Assembly: GCA_046590195.1 (NCBI GenBank)
Contig: JBKJTP010000231.1
Coordinates: 1 to 9,678, forward strand
Length of the DNA: 9,678 nt
DNA from: JBKJTP01 sp046590195
Lineage (GTDB): Bacteria; Bacteroidota; Ignavibacteria; Palsa-1295
Reading direction: 5' to 3'
How positions within the stretch are numbered: position 1 is the stretch's first letter; every line of letters begins with the position of its first letter. The notes below the pieces were generated by a model. That model made no database searches and had not been told where the DNA came from. It worked only from the letters and a program-made list of their open reading frames with translations. The translations under genes were made by a program, and so were the position numbers. Below, one piece after another: positions 1 to 6,315 of this stretch.

Positions 1-1156
1 CCTGAATGCCGTAGCGGTCATTGAGCAAGCGAACGATCTGATTATAATGAATGCCATCGACATGGAATGAGATGATGCCCATGCGCTGCTCGTGCTCGCC
101 AGCCATAATGTTCATTCCAGATATGCGGCGCAGCGCATCGAATGCGCGCGGAAGCAGTTCTTCCTCGCGCTCGATCATCTTGTCCGTGCCGATCGATTCC
201 TTCAGCTCGATGCACATCGCAGTGCGGATGGCTTGCAGGAATCCCGGCGTGCCGCCCGCTTCGCGCGCTTCGATGTCATTGATGAAGCTGTGCTTGCCCC
301 ATGGGTTCGTCCACTTGACTGTGCCGCCGCCCGGTTCGTCGGGAGCGGTGTTGCTGTAAAGCTTTGAGCTGAAGATCACTACGCCGCTCGTGCCGGGTCC
401 GCCAAGGAATTTGTGCGGCGAAAAATAGACGGCGTCGAGTCGTGCATCGGGATCATTCTCCGGATGCATGTCGATGTCAACGTAGGGCGCGGATGCTGCG
501 AAGTCGACAAAGCAGAATCCGTTGTAATCATGCATGATGCGCGCGAGCTCCTGATACGGCGTGCAGATGCCCGTGACGTTGGAGCAAGCGGTGAATGCGC
601 CGATGCGCATTGTGCGGTCTGCGTATTTCGGAAGTTCGTTGCGCAGGAATTGCGTGTCGACGAGTCCGTTCGCAGTAGGAGGGATGACAATGACGTCCGC
701 GATCGTCTCAAGCCAGCTTGTCTGGTTCGAGTGATGCTCCATGTGCGTGACGAAGACGACCGGCTTCAGCTCCTTCGGGAAGTTTACATACGGACGCAAT
801 TGCTCCGGAATGCGAAGCCCAAGTATGCGCTGAAGCTTGTTGATCACTGCCGTCATGCCCGCGCCTGCTGTGATGATCACATCGTCGGGACCAGCATTGA
901 CATGCTGCTTGATGATCTGATGTGCGCGGTGATAAGCCTGCGTCATCAGTCCGCCGGTGATGTTGGACTCCGAATGCGTATTGCCGATGAACGGCGCAAC
1001 GAGCTCGGTCATCTTCTCCTCGATGGGGCGATAGAGCCTGCCGCTTGCGGTCCAATCCGCGTAGAGCAATTCCTTCTCTCCATAGGGGCCGATGAAGGCC
1101 TGGTTGTGGCCGATGATGTTCTCGCGGTATTGAGCGAAGTAGGATTCGAGCGACAT
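1..1156 (-). CDS. Class V PLP-dependent aminotransferase / cysteine desulfurase-like enzyme (3' end outside the window)
   Basis: Reading the minus strand from ATG at 1156 gives an uninterrupted frame of 385 codons to the left edge, so the C-terminus is missing. The protein has the fold-type I PLP enzyme pattern of the class V family (SufS/CsdA/selenocysteine lyase-like). After an N-terminal YADWTASGR segment comes a cofactor-stacking histidine region THMEHHSN (His138 onward). The PLP-pyridine aspartate is in FVDFAASAPY (Asp218), and the Schiff-base lysine is in SPHKFLGGPG (Lys249). A later GGGTVKWTNPWG segment is followed by the start of the small C-terminal domain. The family removes sulfur or selenium from cysteine-type substrates or performs related eliminations; the exact substrate cannot be read here. 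The catalytic cysteine loop of desulfurases would lie beyond the edge, so desulfurase activity is unproven. No signal peptide is seen. It lies 85 bases downstream of rsmI on the same strand. No other start codon lies between 1156 and the in-frame stop near 1202. Confidence 0.88.
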   Translation of the reverse strand, partial: MSLESYFAQYRENIIGHNQAFIGPYGEKELLYADWTASGRLYRPIEEKMTELVAPFIGNTHSESNITGGLMTQAYHRAHQIIKQHVNAGPDDVIITAGAGMTAVINKLQRILGLRIPEQLRPYVNFPKELKPVVFVTHMEHHSNQTSWLETIADVIVIPPTANGLVDTQFLRNELPKYADRTMRIGAFTACSNVTGICTPYQELARIMHDYNGFCFVDFAASAPYVDIDMHPENDPDARLDAVYFSPHKFLGGPGTSGVVIFSSKLYSNTAPDEPGGGTVKWTNPWGKHSFINDIEAREAGGTPGFLQAIRTAMCIELKESIGTDKMIEREEELLPRAFDALRRISGMNIMAGEHEQRMGIISFHVDGIHYNQIVRLLNDRYGIQ

Positions 1157-1170
1157 CGGGGACTGGGGGA

Positions 1171-1210
1171 AAATTAAGAAATAAGAATTAAGAAATAAGA
1201 ATTACGAAAT
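1171..1210. repeat. AT-rich short-period intergenic repeat, copy 1
   Basis: Between rsmI and the class V aminotransferase, a run alternates AATTAAG, AAATAAG and AATTACG units with a period of about 7-8 bases. Its reverse complement carries the same TAATTCTTAATTCTT theme as copies at 2053-2086 and 7357-7388. It is confined to non-coding DNA and has no dyad like a terminator. The family resemblance is visible by eye; any function is unknown. Confidence 0.7.
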
Positions 1211-1241
1211 GCAGGGACTTGTAATTCCGCTGCGTTCGGTC

Positions 1242-1955
1242 TCAGTCTTCTTCCGGTGATTCCGGCATCGAATGCCGCGCATTTGCGCCAGCGAGGATGA
1301 CGACGCACTCGCCTTTTACGCTTTCGGGAAAGCGCTCTTCGAGTTCAGCAGCCACATGGTCGAGCGTCCCTCGATGGAATTGCTCGTGGATCTTCGTGAG
1401 CTCTCTTGCTACTGCCACTTCGCGGTTAGCTCCGCACACCTCAGCAAGCTCTCGGAGTAAGCGCTTGATGCGGTGCGGGGATTCGTACATGACGACCGTT
1501 CGCTCTTCCTGAGCAAGTAGCTTCAGGCGCGTCTGTCGGCCTTTCTTTAATGGAAGGAAGCCTTCGAAGACGAAACGGGTCGTGTCCATCCCGCTTGCCG
1601 AGAGCCCAGCGATCGCTGCGCAAGCGCCGGGGATCGGGATAATGTCGATGCCGAGGCTCAGGGCCTCGCGGACGATCGCCCATGCTGGGTCGGAGATGCC
1701 AGGGGTGCCGGCGTCTGTGACGACTGCGACGGATGCTCCTGTTCGGAGGTCATCGGCTAGCTCAGCCGCACGAGAGCGCTCGTTATGGCTGTGATAGCTG
1801 ACCAAACGTCGGGGCCGGATGCCGTGCTTTTCAAAGAGGATGCGGGCGTGCCGGGTGTCTTCGCAAGCTACAATGTCTGCATCTTGCAGCACCTGGAGTC
1901 CGCGAAGGGAGATATCCTGGAGATTACCTATCGGGGTCGCGACGAGATAGAGCAA
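1242..1955 (-). CDS. rsmI: RsmI, 16S rRNA (cytidine-1402 2'-O)-methyltransferase
   Basis: RsmI uses S-adenosylmethionine to methylate the ribose 2'-OH of C1402 in 16S rRNA, in the decoding centre. The 237-residue protein carries the family's tetrapyrrole-methylase-fold signatures in order: YLVATPIGNLQD (residues 3-14), CEDTR (31-35), TDAGTPGISDP (80-90), IPIPGACAAIAGLSASG (106-122), FEGFLPLKKGR (130-140), YESPHRI (157-163), ARELTKIHEQFHRG (183-196) and VKGECVVIL (213-221). The start is TTG at 1955. It places the family's opening motif right at the N-terminus, and an in-frame TGA lies only three codons upstream, so no earlier start fits. A GAG five bases before the TTG is at most a weak ribosome site. 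Many RsmI proteins are about 280 residues; this one stops shortly after the methyltransferase core and lacks most of the extra C-terminal domain. It is probably transcribed ahead of the aminotransferase gene at 1-1156. Confidence 0.96.
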   Translation of the reverse strand: MLYLVATPIGNLQDISLRGLQVLQDADIVACEDTRHARILFEKHGIRPRRLVSYHSHNERSRAAELADDLRTGASVAVVTDAGTPGISDPAWAIVREALSLGIDIIPIPGACAAIAGLSASGMDTTRFVFEGFLPLKKGRQTRLKLLAQEERTVVMYESPHRIKRLLRELAEVCGANREVAVARELTKIHEQFHRGTLDHVAAELEERFPESVKGECVVILAGANARHSMPESPEED

Positions 1956-2052
1956 ATCGACTCAGCGTTAAAATTGTGGTTTTAGACTCCGAATGGGGAG
2001 ATGTGGGAGTTAATCAACACATCAAGCGTCATTTTCGTAAGCTCAAACCCGA

Positions 2053-2086
2053 AATTCGTAATTCCTAATTCGTAATTCTTCATTCT
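2053..2086. repeat. AT-rich short-period intergenic repeat, copy 2
   Basis: The run AAATTCGTAATTCCTAATT followed by CGTAATTCTTCATT consists of four AATTC units spaced about 8 bases apart. It ends in AATTCTTCATT, the same ending as copy 3 at 7357-7388, and matches copy 1 (1171-1210) in inverted orientation. It sits in the divergent spacer, not near a terminator. Confidence 0.7.
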
Positions 2087-2308
2087 CCCAGGAAGCCCAG
2101 CAATATCGGCCTAAACTTTGAATCGCTTTCTACCCCGACCGCGCTTGTTCTTCTACATGGGCTGGTCGATTCACGGATATCAGTTTTGGTCTCGCTTGTT
2201 CGCGTAATTTTGCAGTTCATTATTGCAAATCCACGGGCTTGCAAACCACGAGCTTGGTCTTAGATGTTTGTCTATGACCCAGTTTGATCTGAATAGATCG
2301 GGTCGCGC

Positions 2309-2339
2309 AAGATCCTTTAGACTCAGTAAGATCCTTTAG
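2309..2339. repeat. 12-base direct repeat upstream of the membrane-protein gene
   Basis: AAGATCCTTTAG occurs at 2309-2320 and again at 2328-2339, so the copies are offset by 19 bases, or just under two helical turns. The second copy ends 26 bases before the proposed TTG start at 2366. Position and spacing would suit an operator or activator site, but this is inference; chance duplication is not excluded. Confidence 0.5.
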
Positions 2340-2365
2340 TCTTATCTCTCAATCCTCGACACAGT

Positions 2366-3562
2366 TTGGCGGGTAGCGTACGTATAGCCGGACCAGAGTT
2401 CAGCGACGCCAGGTCGAGGGCAGCCTTTGCCCGGATCGAGGAGAGCATCCGGCAATTTACTTCTCACTCCCGCGAGAGCATCGCGCTCGTCCGCAATCCG
2501 CTCTCGATGTCAGCGGATCACTTCGTTGTGCTGTGGTCGAAGGGAGCTGCAGCCTGTGCGCTTGTCCATCAAGGTGGACGTATCCGTGGAGGCATGGAGG
2601 ATGAGTGGAATCAGGAATCGCTTGATCGAGCGACTTCATCCGATTTTGATAATCCGCTTCCCCAGTTGCAACTTGCGCGGCAAGAGTTGCTCGGACATTT
2701 TCAGACGGTACTTCCAACCAAGCGCATCGGCAGTTCAGCAGAGCCCGTCGGTGCGGAAGATCATGAGGACGATCCAGTTCTCAGTGTCATCGCTGAACAA
2801 TCAGGGCTCAGTGAGAAAGCTTCGCGCATCGCGGCCTTTGAGCATTGCACACGTGGTATCGTCATCTTTACTCCACCGATCGATCGCATTCGGATCGAGA
2901 GCATGAACGAGAGTAAGGAGTTTGCGGTCATCGCGCTTGACCAAGCGGTTACCCGGACGATCTTCCACCTGCCGAATCTCCTTCGCGTCGTCGATTTCGA
3001 GACGTCGTTCTTCACTCCCGATGAAGTTACGAAAGTTGCGGATACACTAGAGCACGAAGCTAGTTTGCGTGCACCACAACGCAGCACCTATACGCCGCCA
3101 ATACAGAAGATCAAGCAGCGCCGATCGCCTCCGAAGGGCGCAGGCAAGTGGATCGCACTAGCGATCGCTATTGCAGTTGCGATCGGGCTCTTTACTTTCA
3201 TGCGCACGGATGACCCAGTAATTCCTGGTCCGGGACCAACGGTCGACACTACAAAGCCGCTTCCACCGAAGCCAAAGACGGAATCAAGCATTTTGCTGAT
3301 GCTTCCGACTGAGACACAGGTCGTTATTTCGCCGACCAAATTTGAGACTCGAGCTGAACTCCTGCAAGCCATGGGTTCAGGTCAGGCCGCACGCTTATTC
3401 CCTAAAAAGGAGCAGGAGATACGTTTTGACAGCACCCAGTTCGCTACCGGTGTGTATGGATATTTTAAGGTCGAAGGCTCATGGCGTCGTGGAAAACTTT
3501 TGCAGACGCTTCGCTCCGGCGATACCGTCATGATCGAGAATTTCCTTCCGCCGCTTCCATAA
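2366..3562 (+). CDS. Single-pass membrane protein with probable degenerate NERD-like cytoplasmic domain
   Basis: The frame encodes 398 residues. Residues about 12-115 and 155-235 resemble the NERD (nuclease-related) fold in layout. There is a strand with an aspartate (SADHFVVLWSKG, 49-60), then a hydrophobic strand and GGRIRGG (70-76), then a DNPLPQLQLARQELL helix (95-109), then a strand GIVIFTPP (164-171) and a helix resembling the end of NERD domains. The E-x-K pair usual on the second catalytic strand is replaced by A-L-V-H (65-68), so nuclease activity is doubtful. The assignment is by eye. A basic proline-rich stretch (240-261) leads into one membrane helix (262-279, KWIALAIAIAVAIGLFTF). 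After it come a Pro/Gly/Lys linker (283-305) and an exported C-terminal domain of about 90 residues with no family I recognise. The start is TTG: an in-frame TAA lies at 2327, and no ATG occurs before codon 48. There is no visible Shine-Dalgarno. It leads the group with the lipoproteins at 3612 and 4328. Confidence 0.75.
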   Translation: MAGSVRIAGPEFSDARSRAAFARIEESIRQFTSHSRESIALVRNPLSMSADHFVVLWSKGAAACALVHQGGRIRGGMEDEWNQESLDRATSSDFDNPLPQLQLARQELLGHFQTVLPTKRIGSSAEPVGAEDHEDDPVLSVIAEQSGLSEKASRIAAFEHCTRGIVIFTPPIDRIRIESMNESKEFAVIALDQAVTRTIFHLPNLLRVVDFETSFFTPDEVTKVADTLEHEASLRAPQRSTYTPPIQKIKQRRSPPKGAGKWIALAIAIAVAIGLFTFMRTDDPVIPGPGPTVDTTKPLPPKPKTESSILLMLPTETQVVISPTKFETRAELLQAMGSGQAARLFPKKEQEIRFDSTQFATGVYGYFKVEGSWRRGKLLQTLRSGDTVMIENFLPPLP

Positions 3563-3611
3563 CAGTGAGCTTTTCTTCTTCTTCACTACTTCCAAATTTT
3601 TCGTAGATCGC

Positions 3612-4304
3612 ATGAATAATAAACGATCGTGGATCGCACTTCTTCTTCTCATAGCAGCCGGATTGATGACGGGCTGTAGTGCGAGCAATATGTCGCCAAG
3701 GCTCTTCGTCTATAGAGTCGGGGATACCCTGCAGGTCGATCTCGATGAAGAGACGAGCGCACGATGGTCAACCTCACGTGACTCGCTGGTGATAAACTGT
3801 GAGAACTGCGAGACCGGCTACACCCGTCTGGTCGAGAAGTTCAAAGAGGACAATCGAACGGCTGTCTACATCTCTCCTTATGAACGGTTAAGACTTGCGC
3901 TCTATAGCAATGGCCTCGACACGGTGATCATCGTAGAGCCACTCTTCACCGATTCGATCAAGCGTTCTGAGCCTAGACGCATCGTCCGAGCGGTACCGAA
4001 GAAGCGCACCTCAACGGTAAAGAAGGAGGTGGTCAAGAAGGTAGAGAAGAAAGACGAGATCAAGAAGGAAGTTAAGCGAGAAGAGATCAAGAAGGAGGAA
4101 GTGAAGAAACGGCCAACATCTGCTCGCGTTATTGCAGCAGAGGGCGTGGCAATCTATAAGGACAAGTCAAAGCGCGAGGTTCTGAAGATCCTTCAGAAGG
4201 GCCAGACCGTACCGTACATCGCTCGTGAAGGGTCGATGATCTCTGTGACCGTCGATGGACAGGAAGGCTTTGTAGAAGCCGAAGCTGTTAAAATAGAAGA
4301 TTAA
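3612..4304 (+). CDS. Lipoprotein with CxxC domain, Lys/Glu-rich linker and C-terminal SH3-like domain
   Basis: The 230-residue protein starts at ATG 3612 with a classic lipoprotein signal: NKR, a hydrophobic core, and lipobox LMTGC with the lipidated Cys22. It should be anchored in an outer or inner membrane leaflet. Residues about 31-110 form a small domain with a CENC motif (Cys63, Cys66) and end in NGLDTVIIVEP. A highly charged Lys/Glu linker follows (about 137-166; repeated KKE/EIKK/EVKK units), likely helical and extended. Residues 171-230 look like a bacterial SH3 (SH3b) domain: ARVIAAEGVAIYKD, then KGQTVPYIAREGSMISVTV, then GQEGFVEAEAVKI. SH3b domains often bind peptidoglycan or peptides, so a wall-spanning tether is a reasonable inference. 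The gene begins 49 bases after the membrane-protein gene and ends 23 bases before a second lipoprotein gene that appears to be its paralogue. Confidence 0.82.
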   Translation: MNNKRSWIALLLLIAAGLMTGCSASNMSPRLFVYRVGDTLQVDLDEETSARWSTSRDSLVINCENCETGYTRLVEKFKEDNRTAVYISPYERLRLALYSNGLDTVIIVEPLFTDSIKRSEPRRIVRAVPKKRTSTVKKEVVKKVEKKDEIKKEVKREEIKKEEVKKRPTSARVIAAEGVAIYKDKSKREVLKILQKGQTVPYIAREGSMISVTVDGQEGFVEAEAVKIED

Positions 4305-4327
4305 GCAACATTATTTACAGTATCCGT

Positions 4328-4894
4328 TTGTCACGAATCCTCCTTATTCTCCTCTTTGCCGGAGTCGTGCAGTCATGTGCTGCCCCGACCGATCTGTACC
4401 GCGTTTCTTATATCAGATGGGCGGGCGATTCGGTCGAGCTCCAGATCGTCGATAAGAAGAACACTCCGCAACCTGTTGCTGGACTAGAGACCGAGTTCGA
4501 GTGTCTCAATTGCAATCTCTACCTCGAGCGATGGGAGAAAGAGCTCGACGCGAATGGGAGAGTAACGTTTCTTATACCAGAGGCACGTCAACTCGTGACA
4601 ACACGCATCGCTGTTCGTGCTCACGGTATCGATACGCCTGCCGTGCTGAACCAGCGTTCGCCCGAAGAGGCAACAGCGTTCTATCGGTTAGCGCAGCCTT
4701 TGACTGGACGGGTGATGCTCACGAGTCTTTCGCTGCTCTATATCGATTCAACTTTCGATTCAGTCGGGATTGCTCTCGACTTGCAGGATGAAGTGAATAT
4801 TTACTCCGAGCACCAGGATCACTTCCTCGTCCACCACCCATACTTCCCGCAGCCGCTGTATCTCCGCAAGCTAGGGGTCGTTCGCGTGCGCTAA
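4328..4894 (+). CDS. Short lipoprotein, apparent paralogue of the preceding gene (CxxC domain plus SH3-like end)
   Basis: The 188-residue frame begins at TTG 4328, giving a short signal MSRILLILLFAGVVQSC whose Cys17 would be lipidated; glutamine at -2 is slightly atypical. No ATG or GTG offers a better start. The mature part parallels the upstream lipoprotein. CLNC (Cys59, Cys62) matches CENC, and NGRVTFLIPEARQLV (76-90) matches NRTAVYISPYERLRL. HGIDT (99-103) matches NGLDT, and the ending SLLYIDSTFDSVGIALDL...YLRKLGVVRV lines up with the SH3-like end of that protein. The Lys/Glu linker is absent. I recognise no named family. The 23-base gap to the upstream gene suggests co-transcription, and a tandem duplication followed by divergence is the likely origin. 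Two conserved cysteines in an envelope protein could form a disulfide or bind metal or heme; nothing here decides which. Confidence 0.75.
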   Translation: MSRILLILLFAGVVQSCAAPTDLYRVSYIRWAGDSVELQIVDKKNTPQPVAGLETEFECLNCNLYLERWEKELDANGRVTFLIPEARQLVTTRIAVRAHGIDTPAVLNQRSPEEATAFYRLAQPLTGRVMLTSLSLLYIDSTFDSVGIALDLQDEVNIYSEHQDHFLVHHPYFPQPLYLRKLGVVRVR

Positions 4895-4934
4895 GCTCTC
4901 GTGCCGCCTTCCAAGTTCACGTAGCTTCCTTCCC

Positions 4935-4952
4935 AAGCGAATGATTTCGCTT
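4935..4952. terminator. Small hairpin between the lipoprotein group and the aminotransferase, weak terminator candidate
   Basis: AAGCGAA and TTCGCTT form a perfect 7-bp stem around a TGAT loop, 40 bases after the lipoprotein stop. The following bases are CTCTCGAC, not a T run, so intrinsic termination would be weak at best. It may instead be an attenuating or mRNA-protecting stem. Confidence 0.35.
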
Positions 4953-5004
4953 CTCTCGACCGTTGTAAATTCTCACCATCTCAAACTGGGAATTTATTAA
5001 CTCC

Positions 5005-6279
5005 ATGGACCGCCGTAGCTTTCTGAAAATGTCGATCGCCACCCCTTTCGCCGCCAGCGTTCTTTCCAGCGATATACTAACATCGGAGGCTATTGCTTCC
5101 GGACCTGGAGGTCTGGGGAGCTCAGCCCATGATGAAGCGTATTGGAGCGGTATCCGTGACCAATTCCCGATCACGAAGGAATTGCTCTACATGAACAACG
5201 GCACGATGGGGCCGAGCCCAAAGGTGATCACCGATCGCGTAACATCCCGCATCGCACATGTCGACCGCACGGGCGATTATGGCGGCAACTACGACAAGAT
5301 CAAAGAAGCTGTTGCGCGGGTACTAGGCGCACCGAGCCACGAAGATATTGCACTCACGCATAATGTGAGCGAGGCGATATCCATTCTTGCAAGCGGATTG
5401 AAGCTGAAGTCGGGTGATGAGGTGATCTTGACAGATCAGGAGCATGGCGGCAACGCAGTGCCGTGGCTCGCGCGTGCAAAGAAGGATGGCATCGTGATCA
5501 AGTTCGTCAAGCTTGTGCCGGATGATGCCGCAGTGCTGGGCAACTTCTTCGATGCAATTACACCGCGTACAAAAGTGATCTGCGTACCGCATATTCCTTG
5601 CACAACGGGTCAGGTGTTGCCGATCGCTGAGATCTCCGCACTAGCTCGTCGTAGCGGTATTTGGATGATAGCAGACGGCGCACATCCACCAGGAATGATG
5701 AGCGTCAACGTGCAGCACCTCGGCGTGCATGCATATACAAGCTGCGGACATAAGTGGCTGTGCGGACCGAAGGGCGTTGGCTTCCTCTATATCACGCCAG
5801 AGATGCGAGAAGTCTGCGATCCTACATGGTGTGGTGCAGAGTCCGACAAAGTGTGGACGTATTCCGGTCAGCTTGAGTGGGCGCCATCGGCAGCGCGATA
5901 TGATTTCGCGACGCAGAACTACGCACTCTATGATGGCCTGCTCGGCGCGATCGAGTGGATGGAAGCCATCGGCTTCAACAATATTGAGCAGCGTTTGCAG
6001 GCGCTGACGATGCACTTGCGTACGCGCATGGCCGAGGAGCTTGAAGGCCACTACGATATGCTGACACCGGCCACCTCGATCACAGGACTTACGACGATCA
6101 AGCTACGCCGCAAGCAGTATCAGGAATTTGCGAACGAGTTGCTTGCGAAACATAAGATACGCACACGCGTCGTACCTGAGTCGAATCTCGAAGCGAACAG
6201 ATTCAGCTGTCATATCTACACCTCACCGGAAGATATCGAGCGCTTCATTACTGGAGCCAAGGACGTGCTGAACGCGTAA
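5005..6279 (+). CDS. Tat-exported class V PLP-dependent aminotransferase (isopenicillin N epimerase-like)
   Basis: The 424-residue protein starts at ATG 5005 with a twin-arginine signal: MDRRSFLKM, then a moderately hydrophobic stretch and ASVLSSDILTSEAIASG. This predicts export of the folded, cofactor-loaded enzyme. The mature part is a full class V fold-type I enzyme with MNNGTMGPSPKV (63-74), TGDYGGNYDKIKEAVA (89-104) and THNVSEAISILASGL (118-132). The stacking-histidine region is DQEHGGNAVPW (His147), the PLP aspartate is in MIADGAHPPG (Asp224), and the Schiff-base lysine is in TSCGHKWLCGPKGVGFLYI (Lys250). Overall it resembles the isopenicillin N epimerase/CefD-like and cysteine desulfurase-like branch, but the catalytic cysteine loop of desulfurases is not evident. 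The substrate is unknown; an amino-acid epimerase, lyase or transaminase is possible. It lies 110 bases after the lipoprotein group and 36 bases before trpS. No Shine-Dalgarno is visible. Confidence 0.92.
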   Translation: MDRRSFLKMSIATPFAASVLSSDILTSEAIASGPGGLGSSAHDEAYWSGIRDQFPITKELLYMNNGTMGPSPKVITDRVTSRIAHVDRTGDYGGNYDKIKEAVARVLGAPSHEDIALTHNVSEAISILASGLKLKSGDEVILTDQEHGGNAVPWLARAKKDGIVIKFVKLVPDDAAVLGNFFDAITPRTKVICVPHIPCTTGQVLPIAEISALARRSGIWMIADGAHPPGMMSVNVQHLGVHAYTSCGHKWLCGPKGVGFLYITPEMREVCDPTWCGAESDKVWTYSGQLEWAPSAARYDFATQNYALYDGLLGAIEWMEAIGFNNIEQRLQALTMHLRTRMAEELEGHYDMLTPATSITGLTTIKLRRKQYQEFANELLAKHKIRTRVVPESNLEANRFSCHIYTSPEDIERFITGAKDVLNA

Positions 6280-6315
6280 CTCGCGTAATGCTGTTCTTTG
6301 TCTCACATTTTACAC

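Larger units (their letters stand above)
1956..2365. other. Divergent intergenic spacer, no gene recognised
   Basis: This 410-base spacer separates rsmI (minus) from the membrane-protein gene (plus), so it should hold the promoters of both transcription units. I see no convincing reading frame or RNA gene. It contains the AT-rich repeat copy 2 (2053-2086), a small perfect hairpin with arms GATCT/AGATC around GAAT (2286-2299), and a tandem-like direct repeat AAGATCCTTTAG (2309-2339) close to the plus-strand gene. No promoter box could be assigned with confidence. Confidence 0.7.

Noticed and set aside
413..1177. A long plus-strand open frame of 254 codons
   Set aside because: It lies antisense to the class V aminotransferase, whose minus-strand frame is continuous and carries all PLP motifs; the plus-strand product has no recognisable domain.
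1171..1210. CRISPR-like or minisatellite array
   Set aside because: Units are only 7-8 bases, degenerate, AT-rich and without spacers.
2427..2906. Alternative plus-strand frame of 159 codons
   Set aside because: It overlaps the membrane-protein frame, which continues further and has a coherent domain, helix and linker layout; the alternative shows low-complexity Arg/Ser composition.
5641..6051. Minus-strand frame of 136 codons
   Set aside because: It is antisense to the Tat-exported aminotransferase across its catalytic lysine region and has no recognisable feature.
6298..6315. Upstream TTG start for trpS
   Set aside because: It would add six residues not expected in the family; ATG 6316 places the conserved N-terminus correctly.
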